Assembly: GCF_006265175.1 (NCBI RefSeq)
Contig: NZ_VDCQ01000032.1
Location: 32,735 to 96,734, forward strand
From: Paenibacillus hemerocallicola
Lineage (GTDB): Bacteria > Bacillota > Bacilli > Paenibacillales > NBRC-103111
DNA length: 64,000 nt
Direction: 5' to 3'
Positions 9,410 through 17,900 of the stretch are shown here, piece by piece. The translations under genes and the position numbers were made by a program. Position 1 is the first letter of the stretch. Each line of letters starts with the position of its first letter. A model generated the notes under the pieces. The model saw only the letters and a program-made list of their open reading frames with translations. It searched no databases and was not told the origin of the DNA.

Positions 9410-10405
9410 ATGAACAAGATTGTCGCACTTTTGCTAGTTGTACTGCTCAGTTTATCAATTGCCGCTTGCGGAGCCGGAAGCACGGGAGATTCCACTGCCA
9501 AGAACGGAGCGTCCCCCGCTGCTGGTCAGCCTGCCGTAAAACCTGCGGATGCCGCCAACGCAACCGCTACGAAATACCCGCTCAAGATGAAGGATACGAC
9601 CGGCACCGAAATTACGCTGCAAAAAGCGCCGCAGCGGATCGTATCGACGTCGACCGCCGAAACCGAAATTTTGTTTGCCTTGGGCCTCGGCGACCGCATC
9701 GTAGCCGTATCCGACTTCGACAACTATCCGGAGGAAGCGAAGACGAAGACGAAGGTAGGCGGTGTTTCGGCACCGAATGTCGAAGCGGTTCTCGCGGCCA
9801 ACGCCGATCTGGTCATTACGGGCATCTCGATCAAGGAAGACGCGCTGGGCAAGCTCCGCTCGCTCAACTTGCCGCTTTACAAATTCGAGCCGAAATCGAT
9901 CGACGATATTTTTGCCAACGTGCTCGTACTCGGCCAATTGACGGACAAGCAAAAGGAAGCGCAAGAGCTCGTGGACAAGATGAAGAAAGAGATCGACCGG
10001 ATCAAGACCGCCGTCAGCGCCGTCAAGCCGGAGCAGAAGAAGAAAGTATACATCGAGTTCTCGCCGGGCTACACGGTCGGCAAGGGCGAGTTCATGGACG
10101 AAGTGCTGACATTGGCCGGCGGAATCAACATCGCGGCCGACACGAAGGGCTACAACAAGATCAATGAAGAGAAAATTATTCAGGACAACCCGGCAGTCAT
10201 CTTCTACACGACCGGTACGAAAGACAAAGCGGGTCAGACGCTGGATCAAATTATTAAGAGCCGCAACGGATGGGACAAAATCGAAGCGGTCAAAAACAAC
10301 CAGCTCGTCGGGGTCAATCAGGACACGCTGAACCGCCCGGGTCCTCGTATCGTGGAAGGCTTGCTGACTATTGCCAAGGGCATTTACCCGGATCTGGTGA
10401 AATAA
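9410..10405 (+). CDS. btuF: Cobalamin/iron-complex ABC transporter substrate-binding lipoprotein
   Basis: This 331-residue lipoprotein has a lipobox ending at Cys20 (SIAAC). It has the two-lobe, long-helix BtuF/FhuD fold: APQRIVSTSTAETEILFALG, then DLVITGISIKE, and near the C-terminus NRPGPRIVEGL. Its place directly behind a cobalamin riboswitch and terminator argues for B12 or cobinamide capture at the outer face of the membrane. The ATG at 9410 follows an AAAAGGG site. The usual BtuC permease and BtuD ATPase genes do not follow; the next gene is a second binding-protein homologue. Confidence 0.85.
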   Translation: MNKIVALLLVVLLSLSIAACGAGSTGDSTAKNGASPAAGQPAVKPADAANATATKYPLKMKDTTGTEITLQKAPQRIVSTSTAETEILFALGLGDRIVAVSDFDNYPEEAKTKTKVGGVSAPNVEAVLAANADLVITGISIKEDALGKLRSLNLPLYKFEPKSIDDIFANVLVLGQLTDKQKEAQELVDKMKKEIDRIKTAVSAVKPEQKKKVYIEFSPGYTVGKGEFMDEVLTLAGGINIAADTKGYNKINEEKIIQDNPAVIFYTTGTKDKAGQTLDQIIKSRNGWDKIEAVKNNQLVGVNQDTLNRPGPRIVEGLLTIAKGIYPDLVK

Positions 10406-10436
10406 GGGAGCTTTTCGGGGAAGGAGTGCAAGTGCT

Positions 10437-11261
10437 ATGAGAATCGTATCGCTCAGCCCGAGCAATACCGAGCTGTTAGGCTTTATGGGACTGGACCGGT
10501 TCATCGTCGGGGTGGACAAATATACCGACTGGCCGGCCAGCGTGAACGGGCTACCTAGGCTCGGCTCGGATTTGAACATCGATATGGAGGCGGTCGAGGC
10601 GCTGCGTCCGGATCTGGTTTTGGCGTCTCTCACGGTTCCGGGGATGGAGAAAAACATCGCGGGCTTGCAGGAGCGCAATCTGCCGTTCATTACGCTCAAT
10701 CCGAAGAGGCTGTCCGATATCTCCGACTGCATGATCGAGGTGGGAGAAGCGATGGGCGAATTAGAGCGAGCCCGGGCGGCCAAAGCCAAGTACGAGGACA
10801 TGCTGGCGCATTACGCGGAGCTTAGCCGGCGCTGCACGGACAAGCCTTCCCTGTATTGGGAATGGTGGCCGAAGCCGGTGTTCTCGCCCGGCGGCGGGAA
10901 CTGGCTGTCCGAGATCAGCGCCCTGGCCGGAGCGGTCAACGTGTTCGCAGACAACCCGGCAGCCAAGGTCAAAACCGATTGGGACGACGTGGCCGGCCGC
11001 GATCCCGACTATATTTTACTCGCATGGGTAGGCGTCAGGGAGCAGTTGGTCAAGCCGGAAAGCATACGGACTCGTCCCGGCTCGGAACGGCTGCGCGCCG
11101 TCGCCGAAGACCGGGTGCGCGTCATGGAGGAATCGCTGTACTGCAGACCGTCGCCGCTTCTCGTTGCAGGGCTGCGCAAGCTCGGCCATATGCTGCACCC
11201 GGACGTGTACCCTCCGTACGACGCCGAGGAGGCGGAACGATGGTTGAACGGACTTTTGTAG
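10437..11261 (+). CDS. Cobalamin-binding protein, BtuF-like, without signal peptide
   Basis: A 274-residue protein of the same periplasmic-binding fold (MRIVSLSPSNTELLGFMGLD at the start; LRPDLVLASLTVPGM). It starts directly at the first beta strand, with no signal peptide or lipobox, so it should be cytoplasmic. The start ATG has a GGAAGGAG site. It lies 31 bp behind the lipoprotein gene and an intrinsic terminator follows. The tryptophan-rich patch SLYWEWWPKPVF is distinctive. A role in intracellular B12 handling or sensing is possible; the family is often simply annotated as cobalamin-binding. Confidence 0.75.
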   Translation: MRIVSLSPSNTELLGFMGLDRFIVGVDKYTDWPASVNGLPRLGSDLNIDMEAVEALRPDLVLASLTVPGMEKNIAGLQERNLPFITLNPKRLSDISDCMIEVGEAMGELERARAAKAKYEDMLAHYAELSRRCTDKPSLYWEWWPKPVFSPGGGNWLSEISALAGAVNVFADNPAAKVKTDWDDVAGRDPDYILLAWVGVREQLVKPESIRTRPGSERLRAVAEDRVRVMEESLYCRPSPLLVAGLRKLGHMLHPDVYPPYDAEEAERWLNGLL

Positions 11262-11286
11262 AGAGATAAGCGCTTATATACCTAGG

Positions 11287-11316
11287 AATCCGCGTAAAAC
11301 GCGGATTTTTTATTTT
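11287..11316 (+). terminator. Rho-independent terminator of the B12 unit
   Basis: AATCCGCG (11287-11294), a TAAAA loop and CGCGGATT (11300-11307), followed by a T-rich tract, 25 bp after the last stop codon. Confidence 0.9.
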
Positions 11317-11317
11317 A

Positions 11318-11525
11318 GCAAGTCCAGCTAAGCACGTATCTTCTAGCCGGTGAAAGTCCGGTCGCGGGAGGGGCCAAGCCCCCGCGTAGCTAGGATGCCT
11401 GCGTATGGCGAAATCCGTGCGTAGAAGCGCATCGACGAAAGTACCTGTCAGGGACAGGACGAGCATCAGGCCAGGCCGTAACTTGAAGTGAATCCTGCCG
11501 CATCGTCAAGAAGGCCTCGACAGAG
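11318..11525 (+). mobile_element. Probable group II intron fragment (structured RNA remnant)
   Basis: The segment folds compactly. CTAGC (11343-11347) closes with GCTAG (11389-11393) around two hairpins, CCGG-TGAAAGT-CCGG and CGCGGG...CCCGCG. The GGTGAAAGTCC and downstream CGAAAGTACCTGTCAGGGA blocks resemble domain I of bacterial group II introns. No reverse transcriptase reading frame or domain V is present, so this would be a 5' remnant. It fills the gap between two convergent genes. Another structured RNA is possible; a covariance-model search would decide. Confidence 0.45.
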
Positions 11526-11528
11526 GGA

Positions 11529-12932
11529 TCAAGCTTGGTTTTTAGAGGGAGACTCGTCAAGCATCAATGTCTGAGCGATATTGCGGCACATCGTCTCTTT
11601 GTCGCTCAAACCGGACCAGTACAGCCTCGCTGCCTTTAATACTTCGAGCAACTCGTTTGTCTTCAGTCCCAATTCCCCGATTGTGCGAAATGTAGGGATA
11701 ATCTCCCTGTACATGCTGAATCGCGACGGCCTGTATATCGATTCTTCGCCCTTCCATTCCGCTGCCAGCTTGTTTGCCGGAATGCTCAACGTTCGTTGGC
11801 GGATAATCAGTTGCGCTTCATAGGACGTCAAATAATCGGCCAATATTTTGGCGGCGCCTTTTACTTTCGATTTGCGGTTCACGGCGAGTCCGATCGAGAG
11901 CATCAGCGTCCTTTGTTTGTGAAAAGTCGGAATCGGGGCGATCTCGTAAGCGACATCCGCTTGCCGCAATTCGTTCAGTTTATAATAAGTCGTCAGCAAA
12001 ATCGATATTTTGCCTTGCGCAAACAATTCTCCCGCTTCGGCATCGCTTATCGATAACGGAAACACATGTTCCAGCTTGAGCAGTTTTGCGGGAATATCGA
12101 GGCCGTCCGCCAGCTTCGTACGGATCAGATTGCGTAGTTCATCGGGCCGCTCGCGGTCGAATACGAAATCGCTTTGTATCATAAAGATCGGCCAACGGTT
12201 GGAGGCCTGAACATCGTAAAAAATTCCGTATCTTTCCTGGGGGATGGACAGTTGCTTCGCCGCATGAAACAAATCGTCCCACGACCAGCTGCTGTCGGGC
12301 TCCGGCAAACGCGCCTGTTCAAAATGATCCCGATTGTAGCACAATATAACCGGTGAAAACGTAAACGGGCGGACGAGCTGCTCTCCATTCACGAAGTAGG
12401 AATCCAGCAAAAACGGATACGTCTGCGAATCGTCGTCCAGCGGGTCGAGCATTTCAGTCAGATCGAGCTCGGCCAGCGCCTGAAAGTTGACATCGTTAAC
12501 CGTAAAAAGATCCACTATGTTCGCATCTATATACTGCTTAAAAACGTTGTAAACGTTTCCCGGCGGCAATTGCAGCGCTTGTACCTGAATGTGCGGGTAG
12601 CGCCTGTGGAATTGTTCCAGCAGGATATGAATATCCGCTTCTTTGGCAATTGAATTATAGTATACGAATCGGACGACGACGCTCGATCCCGTTGCGGGAT
12701 CGATGACCCGGTTTCCGACCTTCGGAATTTTCTCGATCAATCCTTCGTCCACGAGCACGTCCAGTCCTTTGCGAACTGTATTGTTGCTCAAATGAAACCG
12801 TCTGGCCAGATCCGCTTCGGAGGGCAAAAAGTTGTCGGCAGGAAGTTTTCCCGACATCATTTCCTGCCTTAACGAATCGACCATCTCGTTCAAGCGGAGC
12901 GGAGACGTTTTGCGTCCTGGTTTGTTTGGCAT
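11529..12932 (-). CDS. GntR-type regulator fused to a solute-binding-protein domain
   Basis: A 467-residue two-part protein. Residues 10-80 form a winged helix of the GntR family (FLPSEADLARRFHLSNNTVR, then VLVDEGLIEKIPKVGNRVID). Residues 90-467 have the SBP-1 fold, with the paralogue block CYNRDHFEQARLPEPDSSWS and the C-terminal hinge seen in the lipoproteins nearby. There is no signal peptide. The longer GTG start at 12962 is less likely than the ATG at 12932, which has AGAGAGGT upstream. It lies directly downstream of the solute-binding gene at 13110-14432. The binding domain probably serves as an intracellular ligand sensor, a LacI-like principle with an unrelated type of binding domain. 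Confidence 0.85.
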   Translation of the reverse strand: MPNKPGRKTSPLRLNEMVDSLRQEMMSGKLPADNFLPSEADLARRFHLSNNTVRKGLDVLVDEGLIEKIPKVGNRVIDPATGSSVVVRFVYYNSIAKEADIHILLEQFHRRYPHIQVQALQLPPGNVYNVFKQYIDANIVDLFTVNDVNFQALAELDLTEMLDPLDDDSQTYPFLLDSYFVNGEQLVRPFTFSPVILCYNRDHFEQARLPEPDSSWSWDDLFHAAKQLSIPQERYGIFYDVQASNRWPIFMIQSDFVFDRERPDELRNLIRTKLADGLDIPAKLLKLEHVFPLSISDAEAGELFAQGKISILLTTYYKLNELRQADVAYEIAPIPTFHKQRTLMLSIGLAVNRKSKVKGAAKILADYLTSYEAQLIIRQRTLSIPANKLAAEWKGEESIYRPSRFSMYREIIPTFRTIGELGLKTNELLEVLKAARLYWSGLSDKETMCRNIAQTLMLDESPSKNQA

Positions 12933-13109
12933 GAAGCTACCTCTCTCTATGCTTACTGTCACTTAGCATATCGAAAACTTCCCGCCTCTTCAAGTGTCCC
13001 GGTCGGTCCAAAGGGATTCGTTAAGGCGGAAGTGTGCCCGGAATAGGTGACCGCTTGGGACGCCGACTTGTCTAGACGTCGAGACTCAGATCGGACGAAT
13101 TGAATTCGC

Positions 13110-14432
13110 TTACTTCCCGGCTTTCTCCTTTTCTGCGGCAAGCGCTTTTTTCAGCAGTTCGTCTGCTTCGCGCAAAGCGTTGTTGATGTCCGTCTGGTTT
13201 GTCGCCACTTTCTGGAACTGGCCGGACATCGTATTTTGCTGCGTCACAAGCGGGAGGTCCATCAGATTCGGATCCCTTTTCGGTGAAGCCGGGATCGGCG
13301 GGAACTTGTTAAGCGCATTCATATTTTTATTGCTGTAAACAGGATGCTCTTTACCCAAAACGGCCTGAATCTCTTTGCTGTTCAAAGTAGTCGGAATGCC
13401 TATCTTCGAATCCTGCATCTGCACTTCGTCAGACAGCATCGCCATCATAACCTCGAATGCCTCATCTTTATGCTTGCTCTGATTGGTGATCGACCAGTAT
13501 GCCGGTCCCCTAAGTCCCATCATCTTCGGCGCTCCGTTCAACAGCGGCGCTGAGACGAGATCCCAGTTCACTTCCTCCGGAATGACAAGATATATATTGT
13601 GCTGGTTGATCTGCATGGCGACGTTACCTTTGGCGAACGCGTTGTTTTCCTCCCCGACGGTTTTGGCGATTGGGTTGTTCGGTATTTCATAGAAACGCTT
13701 CAGCGTCTCGAACAGCCCCTTCCATCTTTCCTGCCCGGACAAACCGTCCGCTTTCGGGTCCAATATCGGATGGGAGTACGGATTGTCGCGCATAAACGCC
13801 ATCGTGTTGGCGCTGAATCCGCGGTATACTGTGCCTCCGTCCGTTCTGCTCATCTTCTTGGCAAGCTCGTACACTTCATCGATGGTCATGCCGTCCGTCG
13901 GATATTGGACGCCGAACTTGTCGAACAAATCCTTGTTGTAATACAGCACTTGTGGAAAATAAGGCGGCACCGGAAGGCCGTAAACCGCCCCTGTTCCAAT
14001 GACATCGACGATTTCCTGAGTGAACACTTTGTTGAACCGGCTCATGTCGTACTTGTACTTTTTGATCGTATCGCGCAGATCATAGGCCAGGTTCATGTCC
14101 AAATAATTCGTACGGATCGTCGGGATGTCGATTCTGTACAAGTCCGGAATTTCCCCGCGCGAGACGAGATCGGCAATCGAATTCCCATTCCCGCTTGTCG
14201 TAAACTTGATTGAAATATGCGGGAATTTTTCTCCAATCGTTTTTTTCCATCGCTCGTTGAATTCTTTCTCGCTTACTCCAGGCGCATAAAGATGCAATTC
14301 GTATGGATCTTTCTTCTTGTTTTCCGGGACCGCTTCCTCGCCGGTTTTTTTGCCCGCGCACCCTGCAACTGCAGTTGAGGCCAATAATAATGCCGCGATG
14401 CCGATTTTTCCCATGTTTTTTGTTTGTGTCAT
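13110..14432 (-). CDS. Extracellular solute-binding lipoprotein (SBP family 1)
   Basis: A 440-residue lipoprotein with the lipobox VAGC and Cys25, followed by a charged linker. The family block YYNKDLFDKFGVQYPTDGMT places it with the lipoproteins at 2159, 21282 and 47468. The upstream in-frame ATG at 14471 would read through a GGAGGGG site; that site points to the ATG at 14432 instead. The fusion regulator follows on the same strand after 177 bp, so the two may form a binding-protein/regulator unit. No transporter subunits are nearby. Confidence 0.88.
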   Translation of the reverse strand: MTQTKNMGKIGIAALLLASTAVAGCAGKKTGEEAVPENKKKDPYELHLYAPGVSEKEFNERWKKTIGEKFPHISIKFTTSGNGNSIADLVSRGEIPDLYRIDIPTIRTNYLDMNLAYDLRDTIKKYKYDMSRFNKVFTQEIVDVIGTGAVYGLPVPPYFPQVLYYNKDLFDKFGVQYPTDGMTIDEVYELAKKMSRTDGGTVYRGFSANTMAFMRDNPYSHPILDPKADGLSGQERWKGLFETLKRFYEIPNNPIAKTVGEENNAFAKGNVAMQINQHNIYLVIPEEVNWDLVSAPLLNGAPKMMGLRGPAYWSITNQSKHKDEAFEVMMAMLSDEVQMQDSKIGIPTTLNSKEIQAVLGKEHPVYSNKNMNALNKFPPIPASPKRDPNLMDLPLVTQQNTMSGQFQKVATNQTDINNALREADELLKKALAAEKEKAGK

Positions 14433-14952
14433 TTGCTTAAACCCCTCCAGACCATTTTGTTCATTTTTCATAATTGAATGGATAAGATCTTAAAGCGTCT
14501 ACAATACAAGCATCACATCCTTTCCGCAACGGATTGGGAACATCCAGTTTTGCCGACCGTGTTAAGTGTAACCAACTATATAATTCACTTCTAATTCTAT
14601 AATACACAATGAAACCTGAAAAACAATAAGTAAATAAATTATAAGTGAACTATTTGAGTGTTTTTTTTTAATTTCATGCCAGTCGTTAAATGGTTTCCTT
14701 AGGCGATGTGCCTAAGTATTATAAACTGTTAATGCATTTTAAGTTTAATTTACAATTGATTTTTTTTGTAATGCGATTATTATGGAATTAGAAATGAATT
14801 TAATTATTCTTACATCCGTTTCAAGCAAATTCATTGCGGAAAGGTTGGCGATAGTTGTGAACACACTTGCGAAAGCGCATACATGATATTTCGATTGTCT
14901 TCGAAGAGCCGGATCAGTTTACTTAAGTTCCGAAAAGAGAGGAGAAGATTCG
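14433..14952. promoter_or_regulatory. AT-rich divergent control region with cre-like site
   Basis: This 520-bp gap separates the leftward solute-binding gene from the rightward lyase gene. The stretch 14580-14800 is strongly AT-rich and holds several TATA-like boxes in both directions. At 14870-14883 CGAAAGCGCATACA resembles a catabolite-responsive element with two mismatches. I see no gene. Confidence 0.35.
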
Positions 14953-17900
14953 ATGAAAAAACTCGTCTGCTGGCTGCTCCTGTATACGCTCGTATTCGGC
15001 ATGCTGCCCCTTTATGCGACGGAAACCCGTGCGCAAACGATCTCGTTTTTGAACGGCGGATTCGACTCGGGGCTTACGGGTTGGAGCATGCTCAACGGAA
15101 ACATAGCGAATATGGTGGTGACGAGCGAAATCAAATATGCAGGCGGATTCAGTCTGAAAATAAAAGATATGGAAAATAACGCAGCTTACGCCATGATCAG
15201 CGACAAATATCCGGTATCACCCGGCAAAACGTATACGGCGACTGCCAAGCTGTATCTTGTGGGCGGTTCCGGTTCGATCTATTTGTATTTTTACGATGCG
15301 GCTGGAACGAGGATCCATAGCGCATTTTCTGGTTTAAGCGCTCCGCAAAGCCAATGGACCGATGTGAAGATCAGTTCCGATGTGCCCGGCGGAGCTGTGA
15401 ACGTGAGCGTCGTACTCGCTACGAGCAAATTGAACGTAGGCACCGCCTATTTCGATAATGTCGGCCTGACGGCCGCCGTCCCGATCGCAAACGGCGGGTT
15501 CGAATCCGGTCTGGCCGGGTGGAACGCGGCTTACGGAAGCCAGCAACAGATGACCGTCACGACGGAAACCTACTTCGCAGGTGCGAACAGCCTGAAAATT
15601 GTCGACAACTCTTCGAGGGGCGCTTTCGGTATGGAGAGCGACAAGTTTCCGGTTATGCCGGGCACGCAGTATACGGCTGAGGTGAAGGTACGGACCGAGA
15701 CCGGGACGGGGGCGATTTATATAAGGTTTTTTGACGCTTCGAACCTTCAGCTCGAACAGAAATCAACGGGAGCCGGGACTTTGCCCGGACTATGGCAGAG
15801 CATGAAAGTAACGCTGACTGCCCCGGAAGATGCTGTATCGGCAAGCGTTCTACTGTATAGCGATTCGGCAAATACAGGAACCCTTTACTTTGATGAGACA
15901 AGCATATCGGAGGTAAGCCTCATACGAGGTGCTGTGAGCGATGCCGTGTACGGCTCCCCGGTCCCGTGGGCAAACGCCTACCTGTATCGTGCTGCCGATA
16001 CCGGTTTCACGACGCCGCTGGACAAGGCTGTGACGGGACAATCCGGGGAGTTTGTGTTTGCCCGGAGTGCGGATGATGGAGCTTATACGGTCAGGGCAAT
16101 GAAAGATGGCTATTTGCATGGAACGGCCGCTGTCGAGGTTGAAGGCGCCGGCAACGGAAGCGCGGCTATAACATTGGTGCAGGATACCGCCGCGCCGCGA
16201 TATACGGTAAGCGGTAAAGTGCGCCTGCCCGATGCGAATGCGCCGATCGCCGACGCCGATATTGCGCTTTACGACGATAACGATGTCGGATACACGGCAT
16301 CGCTTGCTGCCGCCGTATCTGCAACTGACGGGACGTTTACTCTGGATCGGGGCGTCCCGAACGGCAGATATATGGCCCGGGCGGCGAAGGCGGGCTATTA
16401 CACGACAACGTTTCCGGTAGCGGTAAGGGATCGGAATTTTACTGAGATTGATCTGCGGATGCCTTCAAAGGAAAACGTGACGGAGCAAAATATGCCCAAG
16501 CCGCCGGCGGTGCATCCAAGATTGTATGTAACGCCGGAACTCGTTCCGCAGCTGCAGGCGAAAGTCCAAACCCCGGCGTACGAACACGTATGGAGTACAC
16601 TGGTCAAATTGAGCTACATCCCGGAGTATACAGGGAGGAGCACTGGAAAGACGCTTGGCTTGGAACGGTATGAGTTCCCTGCTCCGGAAAACGCCCGATA
16701 TGTAAAAATTTTCGGAAGAGGGAATTCCGTCAACCAATGGAACTCGATTACGGAGACTGAGATCTACACGCGCAATTCTTTCGGCGCTCCAGAGAAGCTG
16801 GCTGTGCAAGGGGCCGCGTGGAGCAGTCAGGATCAGCAATACGACGGCAACAAGACGATCGACGGAAATCTTGGTCCGGAGTCCAGGTGGTCGGCCGAAG
16901 GGCCTCAAGAGTGGATCGCGTATGACATCGGGTCACTCCGGACCGTAACCGATATCGGAGTTGCTTGGCACAGCGGGAATGTTCGAACGTCTTATTTCCA
17001 TATCTATGTGTCTGATGACGGACAAAACTGGCGCCTTGTCGATCTGGGACTGGGTCGGGAGCCAGGTATGCTGGACCAGCCTCCGGCCGGACAGTCGAAT
17101 TACTCGGCCGCTCTGAAAAATGCGATCGAATACAATGCGATGAACTATTTGCTGACGGGCGAGGACGCCAGTGGTCGGTTGGCGATTCGGACGATTCTCA
17201 ACTTTATGGATACGGTTGTCTATGCGGGAATTGACACGTTCCGGCTGATCGGAGATACGATCCACGCCGCTTCTGTGACCTACGATTGGTGTTACCCGCT
17301 GCTGACTAGCGATGAGAAGACGGCCTTTATCTCCAAACTGAAATCATTGGCAGGACAGATGGAAATGGGATACCCGCCGGTAAAAGGCAGCTCGATCAGG
17401 GGACACTCCAGTGAAAATATACTGATGAAAGATTTGCTGGCGGCAGGTATCGCCATTTATGACGAGGAACCGGAAATGTACAACGTATCGGCCATCCGTT
17501 TTTTTGCAGAATTCGTTCCGGCACGAAACTTCTGGTACTTGTCCGGCATGCATCCTCAAGGAGATTCGTACGGTTTCAGCGTACGTTTGATGCCGGAATT
17601 GTGGGCGCAATGGATGTTCGCCCGATTGGGATACCCCGATGTATTTATCGATGAGCAGCGTGATGTGCTGTACCGTGGTCTTTACCTTCGCCGGCCGGAC
17701 GGACAGCTGATGCGGGACGGGGACACGACGTTGCAAAACTACAGTCTCCCGGGCACTTATTGGAAATACTCGCCTGTTGTCCCGTTGCTTGGTGCGTCGT
17801 ACTATAAGGATCCGTATTTGCAGGGCGAGTTTCTGCGGCAGTATGCGATGGTTACAAACCTGGTGACGGAAATCTTGTTTGCCGATCTGGACGTGCCCGC

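Noticed and set aside
9169..10167. Plus-strand frame covering the riboswitch and btuF region
   Set aside because: It is out of frame with the lipoprotein gene. Its Arg/Gln-rich translation is a frame shadow.
11266..11277. Palindrome ATAAGCGCTTAT as a cre operator
   Set aside because: It lies just after a stop codon and before a terminator, not in front of any gene.
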